Positions 48,801 to 54,929 are shown, counted from the stretch's first letter. The stretch is DNA of 64,000 nucleotides from Akkermansia sp. N21116 (GCF_029854705.2 NZ_CP139035.1:2852001-2916000), one strand, 5' to 3'. Numbers and translations: made by a program. Notes: generated by a model from the letters alone, not told the origin.

Positions 48801-48909
48801 CACAAGCGCCTGTGGCAAATGTACCGGTAGCAACGGTGGTGCACACGGATACGGAAGATATGCATGCGACAACAGCCGCACGCAACAACGAGGGTAATCG
48901 AAGTTTCAT
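36865..48909 (-). CDS. Giant autotransporter of about 4,010 residues
   Basis: This is the largest gene here. From the ATG at 48909 it has a long signal peptide (MKLRLPSLLRAAVVACISS..., cut near PAYA-AEW). The frame runs 37 residues further upstream, but that part is not signal-like. The passenger is a very long Gly/Ser/Thr/Asn-rich beta-helix with many passenger-associated repeats (for example FTGGTTLRRGTLVM, YGGAVSISGGTLRAG) and two or more spaced modules starting W-AG. It ends in the linker AGSTVTSLLTA...MLRNRVANMGLN and a ~290-residue barrel ending YRYNF. The C-terminal ~900 residues resemble the autotransporter at 1-9.3 kb. Composition shifts abruptly near 45,560, with AT-richer sequence coding the N-terminal ~1,110 residues. 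It is probably surface-exposed; the ligand is unknown. Confidence 0.93.
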   Translation of the reverse strand: MKLRLPSLLRAAVVACISSVSVCTTVATGTFATGACVLIVSSMMSPAYAAEWYEQYLNIDYASQTITAAGQAGIVTEDTNFVLDYAGTANIVFSGADNHIKLTGRETAAYQVGTDALSSSLWLASGSFNVFTNNLSNAGVLIIDGGRMYLPQSSGSLSGGGWIGNDMIFGRSTWSDGASYSSQHTMQWGGRVHILDSGTLINNRGGGSYYINIYSVFSGNGDFEKNGTGPIRFDTTTRSEDGKTYTADFSQFKGSIVSKQGSIEFQKGVIMTGYSGNLVVGGGTIKLNADLDLSGFKGNLVSKTGGTFSIATSLSGDSLGCDVISNGGTMTINGAGGLNGFAGRLIAEGGNITLGVDYDLKDLKLLKASNGIIDLHKEGTGKDISNVKIELGDGGILRFPGTGKVNVSSITLDPAAASSEILIRGGNVTFTVGSLSGGKADSILTLSRDYGNPAISTVVLNGDNDFAGTIRVGSMCNSSNGGKTQVLQLNSAKAAQYATISLYGVNNSAGTYGSSVLDLVLNDTTIGGLKSETAYNLVRSNDTQRTLTINAAASANNDFTSAVGANVSIVKTGAGKQTFSGDLSAVDKDWTVNGGALVIKTDSLATQVHIGNGGSLHAGGIVKLGTVSAVGSNLTLLDGGEVEGIVGKSFASTNLSGTSQINLMLDASTSTFSLGTISLDNTGSTLSLLLDGTVLKNDSNEITNLDITASFVGGSVPSWLGNSIMAKYGTELYSCTYKDGHLVFSIQSALVQDSPSGDSLVYNRIGGETLAVKSNGETSYTMKRLIVDTLADDPKNNILTLNGVTLDVKDTLDYQATTGTFTIQDGESAGKLSLGTLNMSGGTLNLGSATTLKGLNGAGSLSLSKDLEIDLLQGGTVSGDIAVASTTSRLIIKGGTASFGSLTGINASGLIYICNGANVTATQIGSSTYKEQMVNNVAISDGSILNITGAFGFHNSVLNLGASVAGIENKGVVNMDKFNMQMSDSATNGRCILNVNKGITLNITSNTTGADIWTTYAFKLGAWKFGNVNIYGEFNLLNAGISASGMREITPQINIEKDGIANFNTGIWGSFNNNTQVSVNVADGATLNINTAKGIDNAAALTVNLKDGSTLGLIDDATVAKGLTLPDGTVTLHTDKYVLNTTDAAGGQRSTDGAAMTISGALTGSADASLRIEGHGSVVLAGNNLSYLGGFTITKDATLTVNSLVGVVEGDESGAQVTQSINSASAITFEEGGRLVFAGSKNDNFAYAGNLRGAGSIGVDTTVKLSDLGVSGEVTVGKDGKLVLQKGIDLSGQTGAVTINGGTLNFTNQVSFGDNKLDINLNGGTINLAEKEGSDTSAKVLLRAGKLTVTDNSSISLNKVIGIVSADSLDGDAAGKTLSLRKDYNNDVDGIFELNGAGTFNGTVTLLNDCGGAAGREHFILRLNDTNALKNATVELQADTSESATNTYGTSKLELGVEEVTIAGLKSRGYHNNVARGSGVDKATLTIATASGVSNTYTSDIGDGVSIIHDGAGTQILTGDLGTFDSVMTARQGILDVSGATNLGATNAVTLNLDGGALKLGTLSGKQTLTTSAAGTGTLAGGLVLGGGVIVADYSLKNDSKALYQVDGALSLGTGDTVLTLDLASFAGFGAGTYTMKLLGAASLGFSSLDDSQIAVIGMQYDKTARSKLSFDTSGNTLTLNFKKSDPVSLSWAGTSGSHAWEVLKDASSWTNTQGLTGEEAAFHTGDSVVFGADAADKTVTVNGTVKPGSLSVTGGSYTFEKGTDGALSGNGALTVSGTGTVVSMKFASSDWSGAVSLQSGEVQFVSGGLGTGKISAGSGAKLTWLEGNEEDISARLKDGVAAGTSLALNISGAGDEVTFGTAVNNAASYAKEGAGTLTLDGTGILSGSLTINGGTVELKGNGDGGAGGVVKGAVSVVDGLLKMGKDATGWGGSSVNTSAIRVEEAGRVELAGSQTMKGLVLTLRGGSVGLASGVTGKGIDLFGGGAKILTEASGTTATISADVGLRQNDTVISVADGSADVDLLISGTVRNHLGGDEGNHALIKQGAGSLKITGNYEATGAVRVESGVLEFQSASLRAGDMAIAGSGTVRFNGTEAGGYVYGGSLSGYGGLTGTVEVAGGSRLSLTGANGDFGGTVVLGSGAGLTVGGAFAAGAVNTGDSASSLSFGGTGDKTISGSMTGTGALSVTGSTVLLSGDNSGYGGAVSISGGTLRAGSASALGTQEASISGGVLDINGNALANNVSMTGGSLKGGAGSGVGKLDIALSDATGTATLDGTLTAASLSLGGGNTLSSMTPGSTLSVTGGTVLKTNSRLKADCLELGTSLTMDNLSMSAGDALVSVAGALTSQGSVALNFSADFLQKLSEGNYTIASFGSDGGSLTEGIALGEGGVEMDWDDVSPIYSYALERSGDGASWVLRAYINTDTKTWIWAGNARADWVDGNTFNANWQGKEAETDGPANHAVFFGAAGDTSLTEHTVDIAAEGVTPVYVQVESNGTYIFRGGAIKDGLNAAGAPLATTMLVSGVGIVEFHQANEFTGGTTLRRGTLVMKDARALGTQGAITFDGGTLEFGTAMAKSVSDALSDRFSVNTTQDDQGNTILNDLNLAVGGEAGSVSLGLNSVLNSNAELVLNKFGTGDLELTGDFAGSIRLTDRDADTYSNIRRSDAGQGGTLTLSGESYNLVTVDAGHTLRINGAAVTLQKAVAGEGGVSILGGRSLAMLEEDATVSASVAYGQGSSMSVGNGTVLSGDTSLSGTSATLSGNGGPITLAGAVRSSGTAGSACEFVLDQAVFNLSGAAIDGDAVTIVLGNGVPGAGTRDTSLVLGDGEDALLALDKLRLNADAAITGSEGQRLVLQDAVLSGALEGDYTLVAAGGVDHVVLLNAGVDTGSVLMEVDGGILDLNDLALDNDITIKGGALRRAGGWSASGTVTALGGAIDASGFIGGPAVSLDMGGLTGSALRNATLASGSSIDNLGRGNVLFNRADLVLDSMNATIKDASTGQEIPQGPGGAATALINFAAPQGSETTVGMAGDGVMNIQLGEDLQTNILRALTVKYDASELLPDYAEPQPLGDRVSLSITNGTLDPGTAIRFNPLFREWGLQIVGIQGGNVIVDGNLSVWLASRHGDITGNGDLIDYRAVYVDRDMNVTLPASGSDGDNPALVMKYVSGVRGANLNISCGDASGTARAILFNGRDKDGDLVHSRLAGNLTGGERTLIEKTGEATLAIGGTLSSAGTVAVREGRLELTASGRSHSVAALEVTGAGTGTEALLTLSGLDSVLEAGSLNVGANGRIALDGDGSLLSADTLGGATGGAIDLGEGTRLNLVRGGTWKGTIRAATPGEALVTLRGGELLLSSPDTSGETGEAARSGLDGVTLDQAEGATLALESGAEARLRDWYTSDSSGTPGAVAGSLSGAGTAAITGTATFGGSLASFTGSLKAAGDGAHLTVTTLDGAGAALAADSSGTLTLDYRAGSAAYGSLSASGGGTVHLLAGNSEGANNTLTLNNGGSIAGDSVLAFTLNTSQGINSEGRPLLHVASAEGEDAVQATLGIGSGATLRLAAARGQEYIDGDLPLQVALADHVVQEGDVRLAFDELFGKYFDTAASSVRTVNGILTLTTAANRNGFYIHRGQSEVATAGGSLLDRVLTTLNPQAQDPAGELAGLLNAVDARISAGDATGASRLMAASAGSTVTSLLTAQRWEFQNQQNMLRNRVANMGLNPAYTYAGDLPLYNMWAQGTGSYNRVDGDGDCAGYQLNTWGGTFGADIDLSPSLTVGAAFSASYGDLTSSAADTLSGTLDGYYVSLFGRYQHKNWGHSLILTGSWNNASYDRSVNGGAGTGGYEGHGETSGSAYGALYELSYDIPLGDETSGMILQSIVTAQVARYTMNDYSETGAGAAGLGVGGLEGTTATVAAGARFLSLIGSNVFGRQSQGELRLQVAQDMGDTRTRADVGFTGLPQYRTGVRGAELGTTSLQFGAGLSIPSGEQGTIFAEANGDIRSGATSVNGSLGYRYNF

Positions 48910-48944
48910 AGAATGAAAAAGAGAAAGAATTGACGCTCTGAACA

Positions 48945-48963
48945 TATCGTATTCAAAATCCGC
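48945..48963 (+). repeat. Imperfect inverted repeat, gene-proximal copy
   Basis: TATCGTATTCAAAATCCGC matches the reverse complement of 49083-49101 at 15 of 19 positions, including an unbroken 11-bp core (TTCAAAATCCG). It lies 36 bases upstream of the giant gene's start. Confidence 0.6.
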
Positions 48964-49030
48964 TATCAAGAAGAAATTTACCCTTTCTGGAAAAAGATAT
49001 CCGTGATGGTATTTTTTCACAAAAAATTGG

Positions 49031-49059
49031 TTTCCAAATAATTATAAAATATTTATAAT
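49031..49059 (+). promoter_or_regulatory. Candidate promoter inside the repeat-bounded segment
   Basis: TTTCCA, a 17-bp spacer and a perfect TATAAT point to the right, away from the giant gene and towards pyrE. In AT-rich DNA such matches arise easily. Either it serves pyrE or it is the autotransporter promoter in OFF orientation. Confidence 0.35.
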
Positions 49060-49082
49060 TAGAACATTACGAATCATTCATG

Positions 49083-49101
49083 ACGGATTTTGAAATCGCT
49101 A
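49083..49101 (+). repeat. Imperfect inverted repeat, distal copy
   Basis: ACGGATTTTGAAATCGCTA matches the distal site at 32473-32491 at 14 of 19 positions and pairs with 48945-48963 in inverse orientation. Confidence 0.6.
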
Positions 49102-49244
49102 CTCAGCATCAAGAACAGAATGAAAGAAAACAAAAAATAATCACCATAAATCATTGATAATTAAAGTATATAAATATTCCCAACAAGAGGAATGCCTTTG
49201 TAATATTTATTGTACAAATGTTCAAAAAATCACGATCTTCCGCA

Positions 49245-49272
49245 TTGCTTTGAACAACAGTTATGCTATAAA
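49245..49272 (+). promoter_or_regulatory. Candidate pyrE promoter
   Basis: TTGCTT, a 16-bp spacer and TATAAA lie about 37 bases upstream of the pyrE start. Pattern match only. Confidence 0.35.
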
Positions 49273-49309
49273 CTATGTATATTCAGTTTTTCAACTCCAG
49301 TAGACGATC

Positions 49310-49876
49310 ATGCAATCCCCTCAGGAACATCTCAAATCCATTCTCCTCCAGAAATCTGTACGTACCGGCACTTTTACTCTCGCATCCGGCAAAGTCTCCG
49401 ATCTGTACGTAGACTGCCGAGTGACGGCGCTTGATCCCGTGGGGGCAACATTGATCGGCAGTATCGGCTGGGACTTGGTCGAAGGAGAAATTCTCCGTCA
49501 GTTCCCCGAGATTTGTGCCATTGGCGGCATGACAATGGGAGCCGACCCTATTTCCTTGGCGATCGGAATGACCGGAGCCCTACGAAAAGCCGACAAAATG
49601 CTTCAGGTGTTTACCGTCCGCAAGGAAGCCAAAGACCATGGGCGCGGACGCCGCATCGAAGGTAACTTCAATAGCGGCGACACTGTCCTCGTCGTAGACG
49701 ACGTCATCACGACAGGCGGATCCACGCTGAAAGCAATTGACGCTATTGAGGCAGAAGGCGGCAAGGTAGCGGCAGCACTCGTGCTGGTCGACCGCGAAGA
49801 AGGCGGACGCCAGGCAATCGAAGCTCGCGGCATTCCCGTTTTCCCCCTGTTCTCGCGATCGAGCCTCCTGAGATAA
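49310..49876 (+). CDS. pyrE: Orotate phosphoribosyltransferase PyrE
   Basis: PyrE joins orotate to PRPP to give orotidine 5'-monophosphate in pyrimidine synthesis. The 188-residue type I phosphoribosyltransferase shows the PRPP-binding signature VLVVDDVITTGGST, the N-terminal TGTFTLASGKVSDLYVDCR substrate region and the flexible-loop KEAKDHGRGRRIEG segment. Length and motifs are normal. It is the first of three closely spaced + strand genes (22 bases to the next), though the others have no pyrimidine role. Confidence 0.95.
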   Translation: MQSPQEHLKSILLQKSVRTGTFTLASGKVSDLYVDCRVTALDPVGATLIGSIGWDLVEGEILRQFPEICAIGGMTMGADPISLAIGMTGALRKADKMLQVFTVRKEAKDHGRGRRIEGNFNSGDTVLVVDDVITTGGSTLKAIDAIEAEGGKVAAALVLVDREEGGRQAIEARGIPVFPLFSRSSLLR

Positions 49877-49898
49877 CTCTCTCACTCCTTTTCCCGTT

Positions 49899-50273
49899 AT
49901 GATGAAATTCCTCCATACCCGCATTCGAGTAGCCGACATGGAAGCCACGATTGCATTCTACACGAAGCTCGGCTTCGAGCTGGCAAGGCAATCCGTCTCC
50001 CCCCAGGGCAACAAGCTTGCCTATTTGAACGTCCCCGGCGCCGAACATCAATTGGAACTCTGCTGGAGTCCCGAATACGAAGTCAAGGTTCCGGAGGATT
50101 TGATGCATACGTGCATCGGAGTCGATGATATCGTCTCCTACTGTGCAGAGCTGGAAACACAAGGCATCGACATCTGGCCCGGCGATTGGAAGGAATCTTT
50201 CACCCAGGAAGGGCTGAAGATGGCATTCGTCACCGATCCCGACGGCTATGAGGTGGAAATTCTGGAAAACTAA
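49899..50273 (+). CDS. Glyoxalase/VOC superfamily protein
   Basis: The 124-residue protein has two beta-alpha-beta-beta-beta modules. Likely metal ligands sit at the expected positions: His in FLHTRIRV, Glu in HQLELCW, His in LMHTCIGVDD and Glu in GYEVEILE. This pattern and length fit lactoylglutathione lyase (glyoxalase I), which detoxifies methylglyoxal, but other VOC enzymes share it, so I give no gene symbol. It lies 22 bases after pyrE and 13 before the NagZ-like gene, suggesting one transcript. Confidence 0.85.
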   Translation: MMKFLHTRIRVADMEATIAFYTKLGFELARQSVSPQGNKLAYLNVPGAEHQLELCWSPEYEVKVPEDLMHTCIGVDDIVSYCAELETQGIDIWPGDWKESFTQEGLKMAFVTDPDGYEVEILEN

Positions 50274-50286
50274 TCCCGTTCCCCCT

Positions 50287-51351
50287 ATGCTCCCCGTTCT
50301 CATGGGGATAGGCGGACTCCGCCTTACCCCCGGAGAAGAAGACTTGATCCGCCGGTGCCAGCCGGCGGGATTTGTTTTGTTCTCCCGCAATATCGCCAAC
50401 GCCCGGCAAACCAGGGAACTGACCGATTCCCTCCGGGCTCTGTGCCGCCATGTCCCGGTCATCGCCGTCGACCAGGAAGGGGGTCGTGTCGTCCGAACGA
50501 CTGCACTAGGACTGGAACTTCCGGCCGCTAGCCAAATCCGCCGATCAGGCAATATCCCCGCCCTCATCAAAATGGCAGAAAATATCGCCATCTCGCTGCG
50601 CCTGCTCGGATTCAACATGGATCTTGCACCTGTGCTGGATATCTGCCACGATGAAACCGTTCGCAACGCATTGCCCAGCCGGTGCTGGGGCACAACTCCG
50701 GACGAAGTCGTCTCCATGGGAGGCATGTTCAACCGCAACCTGCGCCACTACGGAATAACCACCTGTGCCAAGCACTTCCCCGGCATGGGACTTGCCCAAA
50801 GCGATCCGCACGCCGATCTGCCCACAATCGACGCATCGCGAGAAGAATTGCTGCAATCCTCTCTCATTCCCTTCATGGCGCTGGAGCCGGAACTGCCCGC
50901 TATCATGTCCGCCCACATTCTCGTTCCTCACCTGGATGCCAACCTGCCCGCCACTCTGTCACATACAATCATGACAGGCCTGCTCCGCTTCCAGCTCGGT
51001 TACAAGGGCGTCATCATGACGGACGACCTCTGCATGGGTGCTATCACCAACAACTACGGAGTCCCGCAGGCCGCGGACATGGCACTGGAGGCCGGTTGCG
51101 ATCTCGTACTGATCTGTCATCATGCCGAGGAACATCTCAATGAATGGCATCCCCGCCCTTCCCCGCAAAACGGCACGGACAGAGATGAATCGCTTCTTCG
51201 TCTGGAACGCTTTTCACGCGACCTCGTCCCACCTCTCCGGTGGGATGACCGACTATGGGAACAATGTCTCCATTCGGCACAAAATCTTGTCGAAGAAATG
51301 CAGCCATTCTCTTCTCCGGCCTCCCCTTCTTCACCGGTTCAGCACATGTAG
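50287..51351 (+). CDS. nagZ: NagZ-like beta-N-acetylhexosaminidase (GH3)
   Basis: This single-domain GH3 enzyme of about 354 residues has no signal peptide, as expected for cytosolic NagZ, which removes N-acetylglucosamine from recycled muropeptides. Motifs are AVDQEGGRVVR near the start, NMDLAPVLDI, the family signature CAKHFPGMG (the usual form is KHFPGHG) and the nucleophile Asp in VIMTDDLCMGAI. I used the ATG at 50287; the frame is open to 50248 but overlaps the preceding gene. The motif ending in Gly-Met-Gly lacks the His of the classical KHFPGHG dyad, so specificity needs care. Confidence 0.85.
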   Translation: MLPVLMGIGGLRLTPGEEDLIRRCQPAGFVLFSRNIANARQTRELTDSLRALCRHVPVIAVDQEGGRVVRTTALGLELPAASQIRRSGNIPALIKMAENIAISLRLLGFNMDLAPVLDICHDETVRNALPSRCWGTTPDEVVSMGGMFNRNLRHYGITTCAKHFPGMGLAQSDPHADLPTIDASREELLQSSLIPFMALEPELPAIMSAHILVPHLDANLPATLSHTIMTGLLRFQLGYKGVIMTDDLCMGAITNNYGVPQAADMALEAGCDLVLICHHAEEHLNEWHPRPSPQNGTDRDESLLRLERFSRDLVPPLRWDDRLWEQCLHSAQNLVEEMQPFSSPASPSSPVQHM

Positions 51352-51465
51352 TTTGCCCCGGAATCCCGGTTTTGACATCATTATCGAAAATTTTTCCGTT
51401 CATACAAAAATTCTCTTGTACAATCGCGGCGTACCGTGTAGATTGCGTCCGCATTTCTACCAAAT

Positions 51466-51541
51466 GGTACAGGTAGTTCAATGGTAGAGCCCCAGATTGT
51501 GGTTCTGGTTGTTGCGGGTTCGAGTCCCGTCCTGTACCCCA
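51466..51541 (+). tRNA. tRNA-His (anticodon GTG)
   Basis: A full cloverleaf is visible. An extra 5' G (position -1) faces C73, the tRNA-His mark. The acceptor pairs GTACAGG with CCTGTAC, the anticodon arm is CCAGA-TTGTGGT-TCTGG (anticodon GTG), and the T arm is GCGGG-TTCGAGT-CCCGT. The 3' CCA is encoded. Confidence 0.97.
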
Positions 51542-51548
51542 TCTTTTC

Positions 51549-51584
51549 ATCAAAGCCATTCCCTTCCGAGAGAATGGCTTTGAT
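51549..51584 (+). terminator. Terminator after tRNA-His
   Basis: A 13-bp perfect stem (ATCAAAGCCATTC / GAATGGCTTTGAT) is followed by CTTTTA. Confidence 0.85.
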
Positions 51585-51638
51585 CTTTTACAAGTCCCCC
51601 ATTCCCGTGGCAGGCATGTCATGCATACTTAAAAAGCA

Positions 51639-51668
51639 GCGCTGCAACTTCGCGAAAAGCTGCAGCGC
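51639..51668 (-). terminator. Terminator for a - strand transcript
   Basis: The hairpin GCGCTGCA / TGCAGCGC, read on the - strand, is followed shortly by CTGCTTTTTAAG. No recognised - strand gene precedes it, which implies an unannotated transcript ending here. Confidence 0.6.
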
Positions 51669-51844
51669 CACATTCACCTGCAATTAATTTAACTCACTTG
51701 GAATTATGTTATGCACCTTAAATCCGTCACGGGTTCACCCCCGTCAGCATGGCCTCCGACCCGTACAAAACGGAAAACATGCCGTTGTGAATGATTGTTA
51801 TGGCTATTCACAAAAAGGGATGAAATGAGGAAATCCTATCGTTT

Positions 51845-52081
51845 CTACATGCCGGCATCCGCTTGGCGCGATGCGGCATCCGTTCTCTTCGCCGCCTGAG
51901 GCGAACAAGAAAAAGAACACAAACCACATGCACCTCCACAACATCCGCGGCAGCACGACGAGGCAGGACACGACGCGTCAACATTTCCGCGATTCACGAG
52001 AAATGTTTCCGACAACAATTTCTTGAATCGCGACCGAATGCCTGGCGAAGTTCTCCGTCCTTGGGGTTGAGGATTTTTCAT
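51845..52081 (-). CDS. Possible small Cys-rich protein
   Basis: A 78-residue frame has a basic N-terminus and a central Cys-rich block (CPASSCCRGCCGGACGLCSFSC is longer than needed; the core is CCRGCCGGACGLCSFSC). I see no good ribosome-binding site and no known family. The only support is a - strand terminator about 180 bases downstream. It could be chance. Confidence 0.3.
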   Translation of the reverse strand: MKNPQPQGRRTSPGIRSRFKKLLSETFLVNRGNVDASCPASSCCRGCCGGACGLCSFSCSPQAAKRTDAASRQADAGM

Positions 52082-52349
52082 CTCGAAAGAAAGTTAGATT
52101 AAACTAACATTGATTGCAAGACTATTTTAACAAAAGTCGAAAATCAGGTAATTTTTCATGTCCTCTCCGAGGGAGGGAATCCGTTCTCCTCCCCCAGGGA
52201 AAGAGTCTTTCCAAGTCCGAAATGAACAGACCAAGAGAAGGAGGAGAAGATGAAATATGTGTTTGACGCCTACGAATGGAATGAGCATAGTATGCGGTAT
52301 TGTATAATTGACGATTATTCAGGACAAATAGCCCTCCTGCCTTTCTCTT

Positions 52350-54929
52350 ATGACTTTCTCCACCCTCACTCGTTGTTCCTGTTTTTGCGTGATCGCGACA
52401 GGAATTGGTTCTTCTGTTCTCCAAGCAGCGGACAGCCTTCTCCACAAGCCCTCCTATGACGAATGCATGGAACAAAACGTCCCCGTCATCACGCGGCACG
52501 ACATCTACCGGGAAGGATGGATCGATCTCAACAAAAACGGGAAAAAGGACATCTACGAAGACCCCGGGCAACCGACGGAAAAACGCGTTGCCGACCTCGT
52601 CTCACAAATGACCCTCGATGAGAAAACCGCGCAACTGGCCACGCTCTACGGCTACAAGCGCGTCCTCCCCGATGCCCTTCCCATGCAATCCTGGACAACA
52701 CGGCTTTGGAAAGACGGCATCGGCAATATCGACGAACATCTCAACGGCCTACGGAACAACGAATGGGTTTTCCCCGCCTCCAAACATGCATGGGCTATCA
52801 ATGAAATCCAGCGTTTCTTCATTGAAGATACCCGTCTTGGCATTCCCGCCGACTTCACCAATGAAGCGGTCGGAGGCCTCAACTATCTGAAGTCTACCAA
52901 CTTCCCCTATCCTCTGGCCCTTGGCTGTACCTGGGACCGGGATCTCGTCCGTCAAGTAGGAGAAGTCATGGGCAAGGAAGCAGCGGCAATCGGCTACACA
53001 AACATCTACACACCTCTCCTCGACGTCATCCGTGATCCGCGCTGGGGGCGCTGCCCCGAAGACTTCGGCGAAAGCCCCTACCTTGTTTCCGAACTGGGCA
53101 TAGGCATGGTACGCGGCATCCGCAAGGCGGGAGTAGCCTCCACGCTCAAGCATTTTGCCATCCACTCCAACAACAAGGGAGCCCGCGAAGGAGAAGCCCG
53201 GCTTGACCCGCAATGCAGCCCCTCAGAAGCGGAAGCCATCCACCTGTGGCCCTTTGCGCGCGTCATCCGCGAAGCACAGCCGGAAGGCATCATGAGTTCG
53301 TACAACGACTATTCCGGTGACGTTGTCCAGTCGAGCCGCCATTTCCTGCATGACATCCTTCGGGAACGCATGGGATTCAACGGTTACATTGTCAGCGACA
53401 GCAACGCCGTGGAATGGCAGCACACGACGCGGCGCACGGCCAGGGACCAGAAAGATGCCGTTCGGCAATCCATCCTAGCCGGATTGAACGTCCGAACCAA
53501 CTTCACCATGCCGGACAAGTATGTCCTGCCCCTGCGGGAGCTCGTCCGGGAAGGAGCCGTCCCGATGGAGGTCATCGACCAACGGGTTGCCGATGTCTTG
53601 AAAGTCAAATTCAATCTGGGGCTCTTCGACCGGCCCTATAAAGATATCAGCCAAGCCGACCGGGCCGTGCGTTCCCCCGAAAGCCTGGAACTGGCCAGGA
53701 AAGCTGCCAGGGAATCCATCGTCCTGCTCAAGAACGACAACAACACCCTGCCTCTCGACATCAACGCACTCAAGACCATCGCTGTCTGCGGGCCAAACGC
53801 CGACACCCCCGCCCTGGCTGTCAATCGCTACGGGACCATCGATTCCAAGGGAGTCGTCACCTTGCGGAAAGCCATTGAGGAAAAAGCAGCGGCCCACAAT
53901 GTCAAAGTCCTTTATACCAAAGGCTGCAATCACCGCGACGAACGCTGGCCGGAAACGGAAATCATGAGGGAAGCTCCCACGGACAAAGAACAGAAAATGA
54001 TTGATGAAGCCGTCGAACAAGCTCGCCAGGCAGACGTCGCCATCATCGCCGTAGGAGATTTGATCGCCTCAACCGTCGGAGAAGGAGCTTCCCGCACCGG
54101 GCTCGACCTCCCGGGTAGACAGGACGACCTGATCCGCGCCGTAGCCGCCACCGGCAAACCGGTCGTCATCATCCACAACAGCGGACGAGCCAACAGCATC
54201 AACTGGGCTAACAAGCTCTCCCCGGCAATCATCCAGGCATTCTTCCCCGGAGCCTATGGCGACACTGCCATAGCCGAAGTCATCTTTGGAGACATCAACC
54301 CCGGAGGCAAGCTCACCACCACCTTCCCTAAATCAGTCGGCCAGCTTCCCTTCAATTTTCCCAGCATCTCGGCGTCCCAACTCGAACTGAAGGGAGCCTC
54401 CGTTTCCGGTACGTTGTGGAAATTCGGTCACGGTCTCAGTTACACTACATTCCAATTCAGCAATATGAAGATGGATTGGAACGGCAGGAGCGAAGGGAAA
54501 GCCCCATCCGTCACGGATACCATCACCGTCTCCTGCACCGTGACCAACACAGGCCAACGAGCCGGAGACGAAGTCGTCCAACTCTACACACATCGCCTGC
54601 TTTCCCCCGTCGTTACCTACGACCAAAACCTCCGGGGTTTTGAACGCATCCATCTGGCTCCCGGAGAAGGCCGTACCGTGACATTCAAACTCACGCCGGA
54701 ACTCCTGGCCCTCGTCGACGCCAACCAGCAATGGATCAACCCTCCCGGCCCTGTTGAAATACAACTGGGCAATGCTTCGGCCTTCATCCCTAATTCCAAG
54801 AATAAAAAACAAAACAGGGCTGACCGCACAGGTATCGATATTCCTACCGGTTCATCCACAGCCGACCAGGAACCGACCGGACAACCTACCTGCGGCATCC
54901 AACTCAGGCAGACGCTGGTGCTGGAATAA
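52350..54929 (+). CDS. Secreted GH3 beta-glycosidase
   Basis: The 859-residue protein has an N-terminal signal-like segment (up to about VLQA-ADS, residue 27), so it should act in the periplasm or outside. A short Ca-loop-like element (DLNKNGKKDIYEDP, 59-72) precedes the GH3 N-domain, which has KHFA at 267-270 and the nucleophile Asp350 in GYIVSDSNAVEW. The GH3 C-domain follows, with ARESIVLLKND and a likely acid/base region around GEGASRTGLDLP. A fibronectin-III-like C-terminal domain ends the enzyme. The layout is that of beta-glucosidases and beta-xylosidases; the natural glycan is unknown. A Gln/Thr/Pro-rich tail of ~60 residues is unusual. Confidence 0.9.
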   Translation: MTFSTLTRCSCFCVIATGIGSSVLQAADSLLHKPSYDECMEQNVPVITRHDIYREGWIDLNKNGKKDIYEDPGQPTEKRVADLVSQMTLDEKTAQLATLYGYKRVLPDALPMQSWTTRLWKDGIGNIDEHLNGLRNNEWVFPASKHAWAINEIQRFFIEDTRLGIPADFTNEAVGGLNYLKSTNFPYPLALGCTWDRDLVRQVGEVMGKEAAAIGYTNIYTPLLDVIRDPRWGRCPEDFGESPYLVSELGIGMVRGIRKAGVASTLKHFAIHSNNKGAREGEARLDPQCSPSEAEAIHLWPFARVIREAQPEGIMSSYNDYSGDVVQSSRHFLHDILRERMGFNGYIVSDSNAVEWQHTTRRTARDQKDAVRQSILAGLNVRTNFTMPDKYVLPLRELVREGAVPMEVIDQRVADVLKVKFNLGLFDRPYKDISQADRAVRSPESLELARKAARESIVLLKNDNNTLPLDINALKTIAVCGPNADTPALAVNRYGTIDSKGVVTLRKAIEEKAAAHNVKVLYTKGCNHRDERWPETEIMREAPTDKEQKMIDEAVEQARQADVAIIAVGDLIASTVGEGASRTGLDLPGRQDDLIRAVAATGKPVVIIHNSGRANSINWANKLSPAIIQAFFPGAYGDTAIAEVIFGDINPGGKLTTTFPKSVGQLPFNFPSISASQLELKGASVSGTLWKFGHGLSYTTFQFSNMKMDWNGRSEGKAPSVTDTITVSCTVTNTGQRAGDEVVQLYTHRLLSPVVTYDQNLRGFERIHLAPGEGRTVTFKLTPELLALVDANQQWINPPGPVEIQLGNASAFIPNSKNKKQNRADRTGIDIPTGSSTADQEPTGQPTCGIQLRQTLVLE

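Larger units (their letters stand above)
48945..49101. promoter_or_regulatory. Second candidate invertible promoter segment
   Basis: About 119 bp of AT-rich DNA lies between two sites related to those at 32.3-32.5 kb. See the findings for the comparison. The imperfect repeat makes this weaker than the first case. Confidence 0.4.
49021..49309. other. Intergenic region between giant autotransporter and pyrE
   Basis: AT-rich, divergent intergenic DNA. It holds candidate promoters and the distal repeat listed separately. No reading frame is supported. Confidence 0.6.
51542..52349. other. Long intergenic region after tRNA-His
   Basis: About 0.8 kb with no confident gene. It holds two terminators and one Cys-rich - strand frame, listed separately. 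A short frame at 52250-52459 on the + strand overlaps the GH3 start and is not supported. Confidence 0.5.

Noticed and set aside
52250-52459. A 69-codon frame just before the secreted GH3
   Set aside because: It overlaps the GH3 signal-peptide region in another frame and has no support from composition or family.
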